A stretch of DNA of 64,000 nucleotides from CAIUMH01 sp963758555 (GTDB taxonomy: Bacteria > Actinomycetota > Acidimicrobiia > Acidimicrobiales > RAAP-2): NCBI GenBank assembly GCA_963758555.1, contig CAVWVW010000003.1, positions 372,001 to 436,000 on the forward strand, read 5' to 3'. The notes beneath the pieces were generated by a model that saw only the letters and a list, made by a program, of their open reading frames with translations, searched no databases and was not told the DNA's origin. A program made the translations under genes and the position numbers. Positions 27,937-37,478 of this stretch are shown piece by piece (within the stretch, counting starts at the first letter, position 1; every line of letters starts with the position of its first letter).

Positions 27937-29850
27937 TCAGTGCTCCCGTGTGGTGATTTGCGTCAAGAACGAGATCACCTCCGCCTGATCGATCGAACGC
28001 CTCATGGGCGGGAGGGCGCTCAGGAGCGTCCCTCGGTAGCTGGCGGTGGCCAAGCGCTGATCAAGCACCGCAACGACCCCATGATCCGTGGTCGAACGGA
28101 TGAGGCGGCCGACGCCTTGGGCAAGCAGCGTGGCGGCGCGCGGCAGATCGACCAGGCTGAACGCCTGGGTCCCGGCGCGGCGTCGACGAGCCTCTAAGAG
28201 CGGGTCGTCCGGTCGGCCAAAGGGCAGCCGGTCGATGGTGACGAGCGAGAGGCTTCGGCCAGGCACGTCAAGTCCCTGCCAGAGGCCCATGGTCGCGAAC
28301 AAGCAGGCGTCTTCTTCTTGCCGGAACCGCTCGACGAGCGCTCGGTTGGTGGAGGCGCCTTGGACCAGGATCGGGTGGTGCACTCGATCGGCCACTCGAT
28401 CGGCGGCCTCTCGCATCGCTCGCCGAGAGGTGAAGAGCGCCAAGGTTCGCCCCCCTGCGGCGTCGATCAAGGTGGCCAGCTCGTCGGCGATCTTGACCTC
28501 GGCATCGTCTGCTCGTCGATCGCCGACCTCAGTGGCCACGTAGAGGATGGCCTGGGAGCGAAAGTCGAAGGGTGAGCCCACGTCGAGCTCGGTGATCTCC
28601 TCAGGATCAAGGCCCAGCCTCCGGGCGAGCCCGGGTGGGACCGTGGCCGAGGTCATCACCACGGTGGCGTGTGAGAAGAGCCCTGACGCCAGGGCGGGCC
28701 CCACGTCGATCGGAGACAGCGTCAGGGTCTTCGCCGTCCGGTTGGCGTCGAGCCAGAGGACCTGGTCGTCGTCGACGCCACGGAGGCGACCGACGTCATC
28801 GAGCATCCTGGTCGCGCTCGACACCGCTCGGACCGTGCCCGCTTCGTTGTCGTCGAGCCCGCGCAGCGAGCCCAGGACGGACCGGAGGGCCTGATCGAGG
28901 CGCTCTAAGACCTCGCTCAGCTCCTCGTGCTCAGCCAAGGTGATCTCGATCGCCTCGCCCATCTCTCCGAGGACCTGGGTGAGCCCGTCTGCAGCCTCGG
29001 CGAGCGGCTTGGTGCGCTCCGCACCGGTGGTGCCGAGCAGCGCTCTTGCTTGGCTGGCCAGGGTTCGCACCCGGCTGGCGGTCAGCTCGACGCCGAGCGA
29101 CTGGGTCATCACCGCCTCGAGCTCGTGGACCTCGTCGATCACGACCGCGTCGTGCTCGGGCAAGACCTGGCCACCTGAGGCCAGGTGTGAGCCGAGGAGG
29201 TGGAGGTTGACCACGATCACGTCAGCCTCCGCCGCGTGGTGCCGGGCCATCTCGGTGAAGCAGCGGGAGCCTTGGGGGCAGTTGAAGGCGCCCGGGCACT
29301 CGCGTGGTCCCACCGAGACCATCGACCACGCTCGATCGGAGACCTCTTCGTCGAGCTCTGCTCGATCGCCGGTGGCCGACGTGGTCTCGAAGGCGAGCAG
29401 ACGGCGCACCTGGGTAGCGAGGCGTTGGTCGTCGACTGGCTCGCCAGCACCTGGATCGACCATCTCTGGCTGGAAGCCGCCGTCGCTCAGCTCTGAGGCA
29501 CGCTGGCGGCACAGGTAGTTGTTGCGGCCCTTGAGCACGGCGACGACTACCTCGCCGATGGCCGATGACACCAAGGGAAGGTCGCGTTGGGCCAGCTGCT
29601 CTTGGAGGGCCTTGGTGGCGGTGGCGACGACCACGGGGCGACCGAGCTGGGCACTGGGCACCAAGTACGCCAGCGACTTGCCCGTCCCGGTGCCGGCGGC
29701 GACCAGAAGGTGTCGATGCTCGACAAAGGCCTCTTCGACGGCCTCAGCCATGGTCACCTGACCAGGTCGCTCTTCGCCGCCCCCCGGAAGCTGGGCGCGC
29801 ACAGAGCCCAAGGCGAGCGCCACAGGTTGCGAGGTGGGGGCGGGAGGCAC
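27937..29850 (-). CDS. DinG/XPD-like ATP-dependent helicase
   Basis: 637 residues from the GTG at 29850. The frame is open further upstream, but that would run into the divergent uppS start. Walker A is AAGTGTGKSLAYL, the DEAH-like box is VVIDEVHELE, and the C-terminal helicase motif is GVGRLIRSTTDHGVV. Cysteines in CRQRASE, CPGAFNCPQGSRCF suggest the iron-sulfur cluster found in DinG and XPD. The family unwinds 5' overhang DNA, R-loops and G-quadruplexes. Confidence 0.9.
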   Translation of the reverse strand: MPPAPTSQPVALALGSVRAQLPGGGEERPGQVTMAEAVEEAFVEHRHLLVAAGTGTGKSLAYLVPSAQLGRPVVVATATKALQEQLAQRDLPLVSSAIGEVVVAVLKGRNNYLCRQRASELSDGGFQPEMVDPGAGEPVDDQRLATQVRRLLAFETTSATGDRAELDEEVSDRAWSMVSVGPRECPGAFNCPQGSRCFTEMARHHAAEADVIVVNLHLLGSHLASGGQVLPEHDAVVIDEVHELEAVMTQSLGVELTASRVRTLASQARALLGTTGAERTKPLAEAADGLTQVLGEMGEAIEITLAEHEELSEVLERLDQALRSVLGSLRGLDDNEAGTVRAVSSATRMLDDVGRLRGVDDDQVLWLDANRTAKTLTLSPIDVGPALASGLFSHATVVMTSATVPPGLARRLGLDPEEITELDVGSPFDFRSQAILYVATEVGDRRADDAEVKIADELATLIDAAGGRTLALFTSRRAMREAADRVADRVHHPILVQGASTNRALVERFRQEEDACLFATMGLWQGLDVPGRSLSLVTIDRLPFGRPDDPLLEARRRRAGTQAFSLVDLPRAATLLAQGVGRLIRSTTDHGVVAVLDQRLATASYRGTLLSALPPMRRSIDQAEVISFLTQITTREH

Positions 29851-29921
29851 GGCGTCGAACCTACCGCCGCTCTCGAAGGCGAGAGCCGACCTGCGTGCGA
29901 CCGGGCGATAGGTTCGAGGCT

Positions 29922-30689
29922 GTGAGCGCAGCGCGAGGTCGACGAGCGAGGGACCTCCCGGTCGATCCGACCGTCCCTGACGACATCGACTGGGGTCACA
30001 TCCCCAAGCACGTCGCATGCGTCATGGATGGCAACGGTCGCTGGGCCTCGCGGCGCGGCCTGCCTCGCACCGAGGGTCACGCGGCGGGTGAAGAGGCCCT
30101 GGTCGACGCCGTCGACGGCGCGCTGGCGCTCGGGATCGAGTGGATCACGATGTACGCCTTCTCGACGGAGAACTGGCGACGCCCCGCCGATGAGGTCCGC
30201 TATCTCATGGGGTTCAACGAGTCGCTGCTGATGCGCCGGCGAGACGAGCTCAACAAGAAGGGCGTCAGGATCCGCTTCGCCGGACGTCGCGATTGGCGAG
30301 TCCCTCGCCGCGTCCTGCGCCAGATGGATGAGGCGGCCGAGCTCACCAAGGACAACCGCACCTGCACGCTGACGATGGCGTTCAACTACGGGGGACGAGC
30401 CGAGATCGTCGATGCCGTGCGCGCCCTCGTCGCCGAGGGGGTCAAGGCCGAGAAGATCGATGAGAAGGCCATCCGGCGCCACCTCTACTACCCCGACATG
30501 CCCGACCCCGATCTCGTGGTGCGCACCTCTGGTGAGCACCGGATCTCGAACTACCTGCTCTGGGAGATCGCGTACTCAGAGCTCGTCTTCCCCGAGGTCC
30601 TGTGGCCCGACTTCCGACGAGAGCACCTCTATGAGGCGGTGATGGAGTTCCAGCGACGTGAGCGCCGCTACGGGGGCCTCGAGTCGTGA
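29922..30689 (+). CDS. uppS: Isoprenyl transferase (undecaprenyl diphosphate synthase family)
   Basis: 255 residues from the GTG at 29922. It condenses isopentenyl diphosphate onto an allylic primer to give a long polyprenyl carrier for cell-wall precursors. Motifs: HVACVMDGNGRWASRRG, TEGHAAGEEALVDAV, YAFSTENWRRP, and RTSGEHRISNYLLWEIAYSE with the C-terminal WPDFRREHLYEAV. It leads a short overlapping group with a small membrane protein and recO. Confidence 0.95.
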   Translation: MSAARGRRARDLPVDPTVPDDIDWGHIPKHVACVMDGNGRWASRRGLPRTEGHAAGEEALVDAVDGALALGIEWITMYAFSTENWRRPADEVRYLMGFNESLLMRRRDELNKKGVRIRFAGRRDWRVPRRVLRQMDEAAELTKDNRTCTLTMAFNYGGRAEIVDAVRALVAEGVKAEKIDEKAIRRHLYYPDMPDPDLVVRTSGEHRISNYLLWEIAYSELVFPEVLWPDFRREHLYEAVMEFQRRERRYGGLES

Positions 30690-30913
30690 AGTGGAGGATC
30701 GTCGGCATCGTCGGTGGGGTCATCCTGCTCATCATCGGGATCTTGGCCTCCACCCTCGGGAGCTCGCCGCTCCGAGCGCCCATGATCGCCGTCGCCGCGC
30801 TCTTGATCCTCGTGGCGGGGGGCAACCTGCTGAACAACTGGATGGGCATCGAGCGCAAGGCCCAGGAGTTCAACCGACCTGATCTCGAGCACCATGAGGC
30901 CGACGAGCCGTGA
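30686..30913 (+). CDS. Small two-helix membrane protein
   Basis: 75 residues, GTG start overlapping the uppS stop (GTGA) and its own stop overlapping recO. Two hydrophobic segments (IVGIVGGVILLIIGILAST and PMIAVAALLILVAGGNLL) are followed by a charged tail. I do not recognise the family. Overlaps on both sides make it a real, translationally coupled gene rather than a chance frame. Confidence 0.75.
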   Translation: MKWRIVGIVGGVILLIIGILASTLGSSPLRAPMIAVAALLILVAGGNLLNNWMGIERKAQEFNRPDLEHHEADEP

Positions 30914-31638
30914 GCCAGCTGCGAGACAACGGTGTGGTGCTGCGGACCTACAAGCTCGGCGAAGCTGACCGGATCCTGGTCGTGATGACCGAAGCGCACG
31001 GCAAGGTGCGTGCCGTGGCCAAGGGGGTGCGCAAGACGGGCTCGAAGTTCGGGGCTCGTCTCGAGCCCATGAGCCACGTCGCCCTCATGCTGTGGCAGGG
31101 CCGCAGCGATCTCATGACGGTCAACCAGGTCGAGGTGCTCGAGCACCACTGGCACATCCGCGAAGATCTCGATCGACTCACCTCAGCGATGGGGATGCTC
31201 GAGGTCGTCGACCAGGTCGCGCAGGAGGACCATGAAGACCAAGCGGTGTTCGAGACCCTGGTCAGGGCGCTTCGAACCATGGACAACACCGAGGTCAACC
31301 CGACCTTGATCGCTCCGGCCTTCTTCTTGCGCGTCCTCGAGCTCGAAGGGGCGGCTCCGCTGCTCGACGCCTGTGCGTCGTGCGGCGAGGAAGACGTCGA
31401 GCTGGTGGCCTTCGATCTCTCCGAAGGTGGTGCGCTCTGTCGCAGCTGTCGACGAGGCCGTCCCCTCTCGCCCGAGGCCCTCAGCTTGGTGCGACGCATC
31501 CTCGGCGGCGAGCTCGGAGGCGTCTTGAGCGGCCCGCCGCCGCCGGGTGCCGCTGAGGTGGCAGAGCTGGCGACGTCGGCGATGGAAGCCCACCTCGATC
31601 GCCGTTTGCGCTCGGTGCGCTCCGTCGCCGGACTCTGA
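30910..31638 (+). CDS. recO: DNA repair protein RecO
   Basis: 242 residues, GTG start overlapping the previous stop. RecO loads RecA with RecR and anneals ssDNA. The OB-fold start reads DNGVVLRTYKLGEADRILVVMTEAHGK-like sequence, with KGVRKTGSKFGARLEP following. A zinc site is suggested by CASCGEED and CRSCRRG, four cysteines in the C-terminal half. Confidence 0.95.
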   Translation: MSQLRDNGVVLRTYKLGEADRILVVMTEAHGKVRAVAKGVRKTGSKFGARLEPMSHVALMLWQGRSDLMTVNQVEVLEHHWHIREDLDRLTSAMGMLEVVDQVAQEDHEDQAVFETLVRALRTMDNTEVNPTLIAPAFFLRVLELEGAAPLLDACASCGEEDVELVAFDLSEGGALCRSCRRGRPLSPEALSLVRRILGGELGGVLSGPPPPGAAEVAELATSAMEAHLDRRLRSVRSVAGL

Positions 31639-31646
31639 GTCGCCTC

Positions 31647-33066
31647 GTGGCTCCGTCGGTGATGTGGTTCCGTCGAGATCTGCGGCTGAGCGATCATCCC
31701 GCGCTCCTCGCTGCGGACCGTGCCGGTGGGCCTGACGGTGTCGCTGGCGTCTTCATCGCCGACGACGAGCTCCTGGCTCCCGCAGGCCCCTCGCGGGTGC
31801 GCTACCTCGCCTCGTGCTTGGACGCGCTCGACCGCGCCATGGGCGGTGCCCTCATCCTTCGAGAGGGCCCGCCGGCGGAGGCACTGCTCTCCGTGGTGCA
31901 CGAGCTCGGGGCTCATCAGGTCTTCATCACCGCCGACCACGGTCCCTACGGAAGAGCTCGCGACGAGGTGGTGCGCGCCTCATTGCGCGAGGTCGGCTGC
32001 GAGCTGGTGGCCGTGGGATCGAACTACGTGGCCGCCCCGGGATCGATCAGCAACGACGACGGACAGGGGTTCCAGGTCTTCGGGGCCTTCCGCCGACGCT
32101 TCGAAGCCCTGGAGCCTCCGGTGTGCCTGCCCCCGCCACGCATCACCTGGCGGCGCGCCTCGAGCGAGCTCGCCACCACCGCGCTGGCGCCGCGCTCGGC
32201 GAAGCGGTTGTCGCCTCCTGTGGCCGCCGTGGGGTTGAACCCCCCTGTCGAGCTGCCGGCAGCGGGAGAGCGAGCGGCGCTCAGGCGCTTGGAGGCCTTC
32301 GTCGACGACGACGCCGCGTCGTACCACGAGCGCCGTGACCTCGTCGCCGAGCGGGGCACGTCGCAGCTCAGCTGGCACCTTCGCTTCGGTGCCCTCCATC
32401 CGCGTCGGGTGCTGGCCGAGGTCAACGGGGCTGACGAGGGCTCGCGGACCTTTCGCACCGAGATCGCGTGGCGAGAGTTCTATGCGGATGTCCTCTACCG
32501 TCACCCGAGCTCGGCCGCGCCAGGCCCTCAAGCCCTCGATGGCTGCGCTGCGAGTCGACACCGGAGCGCTGGCGCAGGAGCGCTTTGCGGCGTGGGCCTC
32601 GGGCCGCACAGGACTGCCCATGATCGACGCCTCGATGCGACAGCTCGCGGCGCTCGGCTGGCTGCACAATCGAGCGAGGATGCTCGCCGCCAGCTTCTTG
32701 GTCAAGCACCTGCACCTCGACTGGCGCTGGGGAGCTCGCTGGTTCATGTTCCAGCTCCTCGATGGGGACCTGGCGTCGAACGCCCACGGCTGGCAATGGA
32801 CCGCGGGCACGGGCACCGATGCCGCGCCCTACCACCGCATCTTCAACCCCGTCGTCCAGGCCAAGCGCTTCGACCCCGATGCCACCTACATCCATCGCTG
32901 GGTCCCCGAGCTGCGAGGGTCGCCCCCTCCCGAGGTCTTCGAGCCTGGCGGAGGACACGGGCTGCTCCGGCCGCCTGGGTACCCCGAGCCCATCGTGGAG
33001 CTGCAGCTCGAGCGCGATGAAGCGCTGGCCCGCTTCGCCGAGCTGCGAGGCACCAAGCAGCCATGA
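31647..33066 (+). CDS. Deoxyribodipyrimidine photo-lyase (one frameshift)
   Basis: About 472 residues if one extra base near 32517 is removed. GTG start at 31647. The N-terminal photolyase domain begins VMWFRRDLRLSDHPAL; after the break come the FAD-binding blocks GRTGLPMIDASMRQLAALGW, HNRARMLAASFLVKHL, DLASNAHGWQWTAGTGTDAAPY and FNPVVQAKRFDPDATYIHRW. This pattern fits class I CPD photolyase, which splits UV dimers with blue light. The stop overlaps hemW. Confidence 0.88.
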
Positions 33067-34142
33067 GCGAGCCCTTCGGCGTCTACGTCCACGTGCCCTT
33101 CTGCGCCGAGCGCTGCGACTACTGCGCATTCGTGACCTACACGGGTGTCGACGACCTCCATGATCGCTACGTGATCGCCGTGCTCGCCGAGCTCGAGCTG
33201 CGTCGGAGAAATGATCCCGTGCCCGCGGCCACCTCGATCTTCTTCGGAGGCGGCACGCCGTCTCGCTTGGCTCCCGAGCTGCTCGGCTCGATCATCGAGG
33301 CCCTCGAACGCGCGCCGGGGTGCGAGATCACCGTCGAGGTGAACCCCGAGGATGCGACGGCGTCGTATCTGGGAGCGCTGGTCTCTCGAGGCGTCACCCG
33401 GGTGAGCGTCGGCATCCAGTCGACCAGCCCTCTGGTCCTCCGAGAGCTCGGCAGGACGCACCGTGGCGGCTCGATCGAAGCGCTCCGAGAGGCAGTGGCT
33501 GCCAGCGGGGTCGAGCGGTGGTCGGTCGACCTGATCGTGGGCGCGCGCCACGAGACTGACGAGATGGTCGAGGCCACCGTCGCCTCCGTGCTCGATGGCG
33601 AGGGTGCACCGAGCCACGTGAGCTGCTACCTGCTCACCCCAGAGCGTGGCACGCCGCTCGGGCGGGACCACGCTCGTCACCCCGAGGAGGCGACCTTGGC
33701 CGATCGCTACGAGCTGGTCGACGAGCTTCTGGGCGCTCGAGGCTTCTCGTGGTACGAGATCTCCAACTGGGCCAAGGGGGGAGCGGCGTGCCGGCACAAC
33801 CAGCTCTACTGGCGCCAAGGCGACTACCTGGGCCTCGGAGCAGCCGCCCACGGGCACGTCTCGGGTCGTCGGAGCTGGAACGTGGCCAAGCTCGAGGCGT
33901 ACCTCGCCAAGGTCGAGGCCGGCGAGCTGCCCCTTGCTGGCGAAGAGCTCGTGGAGGGCTCGAGCGCTGCGTTCGAGCGCTTGGCCTTGCAGCTCCGAAC
34001 AGCCGAAGGCGTCCCGCGGGGGTCGTTTCTCGATCCGGAGAGCCTCGATGCGTTCCTTCAGCCGAGAGGGGAGCGCCTGGTGCTCACGAGGCGGGGTCGG
34101 CTGATGGCCGACGAGCTGGTGCGACGCCTCCAGGTGGCCTGA
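33063..34142 (+). CDS. hemW: Radical SAM protein HemW (coproporphyrinogen oxidase-like)
   Basis: 359 residues, ATG overlapping the photolyase stop. The radical SAM cysteines are CAERCDYC with the HemN-type opening YVHVPFC. Other marks: FFGGGTPSRL, VEVNPEDA, RVSVGIQS, WYEISNWAKGGAACRHNQLYW and GLGAAAHGH. HemW proteins are heme chaperones rather than true oxidases; the CxxxCxxC without the extra HemN cysteine supports that assignment. Confidence 0.92.
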   Translation: MSEPFGVYVHVPFCAERCDYCAFVTYTGVDDLHDRYVIAVLAELELRRRNDPVPAATSIFFGGGTPSRLAPELLGSIIEALERAPGCEITVEVNPEDATASYLGALVSRGVTRVSVGIQSTSPLVLRELGRTHRGGSIEALREAVAASGVERWSVDLIVGARHETDEMVEATVASVLDGEGAPSHVSCYLLTPERGTPLGRDHARHPEEATLADRYELVDELLGARGFSWYEISNWAKGGAACRHNQLYWRQGDYLGLGAAAHGHVSGRRSWNVAKLEAYLAKVEAGELPLAGEELVEGSSAAFERLALQLRTAEGVPRGSFLDPESLDAFLQPRGERLVLTRRGRLMADELVRRLQVA

Positions 34143-34191
34143 GCAGCGAGGTCCAGGGTCGAGGCACCACGGCGGTAGCCTTCGAGGTCTC

Positions 34192-35520
34192 ATGAGCGAC
34201 GCTTCCGACCCCACGCCCGACCCCTCGCTGGCCGACAAGATCGTCAACCTGGCCAAGCGCCGTGGCTTCGTCTTCCCCTCGGCTGAGATCTACGGCGGCT
34301 TCCGCTCCACCTATGACTACGGGCCCCTCGGCGTGCTGATGCTGCGCAACGTGAAGAACCAGTGGTGGCGCTCGATGGTCCAGATGCGCGACGACGTCGT
34401 GGGCTTGGACGCCGCGATCCTGTCGCCCCCCGCCATCTGGGCAGCCTCTGGCCACCTGTCGACCTTCACCGACCCCATGGTCGATTGCCGCAACTGCAAG
34501 GAGCGCTTCCGGGCAGACCACATCGAGGACGTGTGCCCGAACTGCGGCAGCCGCGACCTCACCGAGGCCCGTGACTTCCAGCTGATGTTCAAGACCCATG
34601 CGGGTCCGGTCGAAGATGAGGGCTCGGTGGCCTACCTCCGTCCCGAGACCGCCCAGGGGATGTTCACCAACTTCATGAACGTGGCGACCACCACGCGCAA
34701 GAAGCCTCCCTTCGGCATCGCCCAGGTCGGCAAGTCCTTCCGCAATGAGATCACGCCAGGCAACTTCGTCTTCCGCACGCGTGAGTTCGAGCAGATGGAG
34801 ATGGAGTACTTCGTCCCGCCCGACGAGGCGACCAGATGGTACGAGTACTGGATCGAGCAGCGCTTCAGCTGGTACGTGGAGCTCGGTATCCCCGAAGCGC
34901 TCCTCCGGCTCCGCCCGCACGACCCCGACGAGCTCAGCCACTACTCAGCCGGGACCACCGACATCGAGTTCCTGTTCCCCTGGGGCTGGGGCGAGCTCGA
35001 GGGCATCGCCAATCGGACGGACTTCGACCTGAAGGCCCATGCCGCTGCCTCGGGGGAGCGCCTTGAGTACTTCGACCAAGCGGCCAACGAGCGCTACACG
35101 CCTTTCGTCATCGAGCCGGCGGCGGGAGCCACGCGCACGATGATGGCCTTCATGCTGGCCGCCTACTCAGAGGACGAGATCGGCGGTGAAGCCCGCACGG
35201 TGATGCGCCTCGACTGGCGGTTGGCTCCCAACCAGGTGGCCATCTTGCCGCTGTCGAAGAAGGCGGAGCTCGAGCCCACCGCTCGCGAGGTGCTCTCGCT
35301 CCTCCAGCCGCACTTCCAGTGCGACTACGACGTGACCCAGTCGATCGGCCGCAGGTACCGCCGACAAGATGAGGTCGGCACCCCGTGGTGCGTGACCGTG
35401 GACTTCGAATCGATCGAAGACCGAGCAGTGACCGTGCGAGACCGCGACTCGACCGAGCAGGTGCGCGTGCCGATCGACGGGCTGGTCGCCGACCTCATCG
35501 GTCGCACCACTCCTCGCTGA
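34192..35520 (+). CDS. glyS: Glycyl-tRNA synthetase, alpha2 type
   Basis: 442 residues, ATG at 34192. The homodimeric class II enzyme: FPSAEIYGGFRSTYDYGPLG near the start, RPETAQGMFTNF, VGKSFRNEITP, FRTREFEQMEMEYF, and the C-terminal anticodon-binding domain from LAPNQVAILPL. Zinc ligands are likely in CRNCK and CPNCG. Length is typical, with no break. Confidence 0.97.
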   Translation: MSDASDPTPDPSLADKIVNLAKRRGFVFPSAEIYGGFRSTYDYGPLGVLMLRNVKNQWWRSMVQMRDDVVGLDAAILSPPAIWAASGHLSTFTDPMVDCRNCKERFRADHIEDVCPNCGSRDLTEARDFQLMFKTHAGPVEDEGSVAYLRPETAQGMFTNFMNVATTTRKKPPFGIAQVGKSFRNEITPGNFVFRTREFEQMEMEYFVPPDEATRWYEYWIEQRFSWYVELGIPEALLRLRPHDPDELSHYSAGTTDIEFLFPWGWGELEGIANRTDFDLKAHAAASGERLEYFDQAANERYTPFVIEPAAGATRTMMAFMLAAYSEDEIGGEARTVMRLDWRLAPNQVAILPLSKKAELEPTAREVLSLLQPHFQCDYDVTQSIGRRYRRQDEVGTPWCVTVDFESIEDRAVTVRDRDSTEQVRVPIDGLVADLIGRTTPR

Positions 35521-35545
35521 GCCGCTCTCCCAGAGGAGCAGCGCC

Positions 35546-36361
35546 TCAGACCAGGTTGCGGTAGCGCCGGATCGCGAAGGGCACGAAGATCGCGAGAAGC
35601 CCGACGCTCCACGCCAGCGAGTACCAGATGGCGTTCGACGCCTCATAGAAGCCGCCGACCATGAGCGATCGAGCGGCGTTCACCGCCTGGGTGACTGGCT
35701 GATGACGGGCGAAGACCTGGAGCCAGCCCGGCATCGAAGCGATCGGCACGAAGGCCGAGGAGCAGAAGGTCAGGGGGAAGAGGATCGGGAAGGCCATCAG
35801 CTGGGCTGCCTCCGCCGTCGGCGCGGAGAGCCCGATGATGGCGAAGCCCCACATGAGCGAGAAGGCGAAGAGCATGATGACCACGCAGGCCAAGGCGTAG
35901 TCAGCGACGTTGGGCTGTGGTCGGAAGCCCACGGCCAGGCCGATCACCGTCATGATGACGAGGACGAAGGCGTTGCGCACCAGGTCAGCTGACGTTCGAC
36001 CCCCGAGGACAGCCGAACGAGACATCGGCAGCGCTCTAAAGCGCTCCAAGAGCCCAGTGTGCAGGTCCTCTGACAAGCCGATCGCCGTCGAGATTGCACC
36101 GAAGCACACGGTCTGGACGAAGATCCCCGGCATGAGGAAGTTGATGTACTTGCCTCCCGGCACAGGGATCGCCCCGCCGAAGACGTAGGTGAAGAGCAGC
36201 ACGAACATGATCGGCTGGATCGCCGAGAAGAAGAGCGTCTCGGGGACCCGCACGATGTGCAGCAAGTTCCGCCACGTCACCGTGCGGATGTCGGAGACAG
36301 CCCACTTGGTGCGAGAGAGCAGCTTCGGCTCGAACGAGGGGGAGAGCGCGAGATCGGTCAT
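35546..36361 (-). CDS. ABC-2 type exporter permease (DrrB-like)
   Basis: 271 residues with six hydrophobic segments, among them TLFFSAIQPIMFVLLFTYVF, AFVLVIMTVIGLAVGF, LACVVIMLFAFSLMWGFAI and IWYSLAWSVGLLAIFV. The DrrB pattern includes VFGGAIPVPGGKYINFLMPGI and LPMSRSAVLGGRTSADLVRN. It overlaps the ATPase gene upstream by 4 bp, forming a DrrAB-type pair that probably exports a drug or lipid. The substrate is unknown. Confidence 0.9.
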   Translation of the reverse strand: MTDLALSPSFEPKLLSRTKWAVSDIRTVTWRNLLHIVRVPETLFFSAIQPIMFVLLFTYVFGGAIPVPGGKYINFLMPGIFVQTVCFGAISTAIGLSEDLHTGLLERFRALPMSRSAVLGGRTSADLVRNAFVLVIMTVIGLAVGFRPQPNVADYALACVVIMLFAFSLMWGFAIIGLSAPTAEAAQLMAFPILFPLTFCSSAFVPIASMPGWLQVFARHQPVTQAVNAARSLMVGGFYEASNAIWYSLAWSVGLLAIFVPFAIRRYRNLV

Positions 36362-37347
36362 GACCGCTCCGTCAAGCCTGAGACGACGGCTTCGGTGTCG
36401 ACGTCAGTCTTCTCTCCGGTGAGCTCTAAGAAGACATCGTCGAGACTGGGCTCACGAAGGGAGAGGCCCAGCAGCTCGTCGCTGGAGGCATCGATGCGAC
36501 GGAGCGCCTCGGCGGCGACGGCAGGGCCGTTCTCGACGGTCAGCTCCACCAGGTTGCCTTGGAGGTGGGGCTCCTTGCTCGTCAGATCGCTCAGGATGGC
36601 CGCCACGCGTGCTGCCGCCTTCGGTGACTCCACTGTGAGCTCGAGCACCGTGGCGCCCAGCTCGGCTTTGAGCGCTGCGGGCGTTCCGTCAGCGATGACC
36701 TTGCCGTGATCGATGACCACGATCTGCTTGGCCAGTCGGTCGGCTTCCTCCAGGTACTGGGTGGTGAGCAGCACTGTGGTCCCCGACGCCACGAGCGCTT
36801 CGATCACGTCCCAGAGCGCGAGACGGCTCTGTGGGTCGAGCCCCGTCGTGGGCTCGTCCAAGAACAAGATGGGCGGGCGGGCCACCAGCGCTGCAGCCAG
36901 ATCCAATCGCCGGCGCATGCCGCCTGAGTAGGTCTTGACCGGTCGATCGCTCGCGTCGGAGAGACCGAAGTCGGCGAGTAGCTCAGTGGCGCGCGCGACG
37001 ACGGTGCCCTTCGACATGTGACAGAGACGCCCGACCATCGTCAGGTTCTCTTTGCCGGTGAGGTTCTCATCCACGGTGGCGTACTGACCGGCCAGGCCGA
37101 TGTGGCGACGCACCGCGTCGGGACGCTTCGAGAGGTCGCGTCCGAGGATGGTGGCGGTGCCTTCGTCAGCTTGGAGCGTGGTGGACAAGATCCGCACGGC
37201 GGTGGTCTTGCCAGAGCCGTTGGGGCCCAAGAGACCGACTACCTGACCGACGGGCACGTCGAGGTCGAAGTTGTCGAGCGCTTTGACGGTGGCCTTGGGA
37301 TAGGTCTTGGTGAGGCCTCGTGCCATGACGGCGAGATCGTTGGGCAT
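36358..37347 (-). CDS. ABC-2 type exporter ATPase (DrrA-like)
   Basis: 329 residues. Walker A GPNGSGKTTAVRIL, Q-loop LAGQYATVDENLTG, signature YSGGMRRRLDLAAAL, Walker B ILFLDEPTTGLDPQSR and the H-loop TTQYLEEAD. The C-terminal 90 residues match the DrrA-type accessory domain ending near SLREPSLDDVFLELTG. Paired with the permease, which it overlaps. Confidence 0.95.
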   Translation of the reverse strand: MPNDLAVMARGLTKTYPKATVKALDNFDLDVPVGQVVGLLGPNGSGKTTAVRILSTTLQADEGTATILGRDLSKRPDAVRRHIGLAGQYATVDENLTGKENLTMVGRLCHMSKGTVVARATELLADFGLSDASDRPVKTYSGGMRRRLDLAAALVARPPILFLDEPTTGLDPQSRLALWDVIEALVASGTTVLLTTQYLEEADRLAKQIVVIDHGKVIADGTPAALKAELGATVLELTVESPKAAARVAAILSDLTSKEPHLQGNLVELTVENGPAVAAEALRRIDASSDELLGLSLREPSLDDVFLELTGEKTDVDTEAVVSGLTERS

Positions 37348-37478
37348 CCTCGGAGGTTAGCCATCGCCCCTGACGGCTTCTGCAGGTCTCGGTTACTCGC
37401 TGGGCACCCAGAGTGAGACCGAGACCCAGGTAGGCTTGGACCTCCCTGGCAACACCAAAAAAGCGGAGAACCCCTCAA

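Noticed and set aside
35521..35545. Possible terminator between glyS and the exporter genes
   Set aside because: Only a 4-bp GCTC/GAGC stem could be drawn in the 25-base gap.
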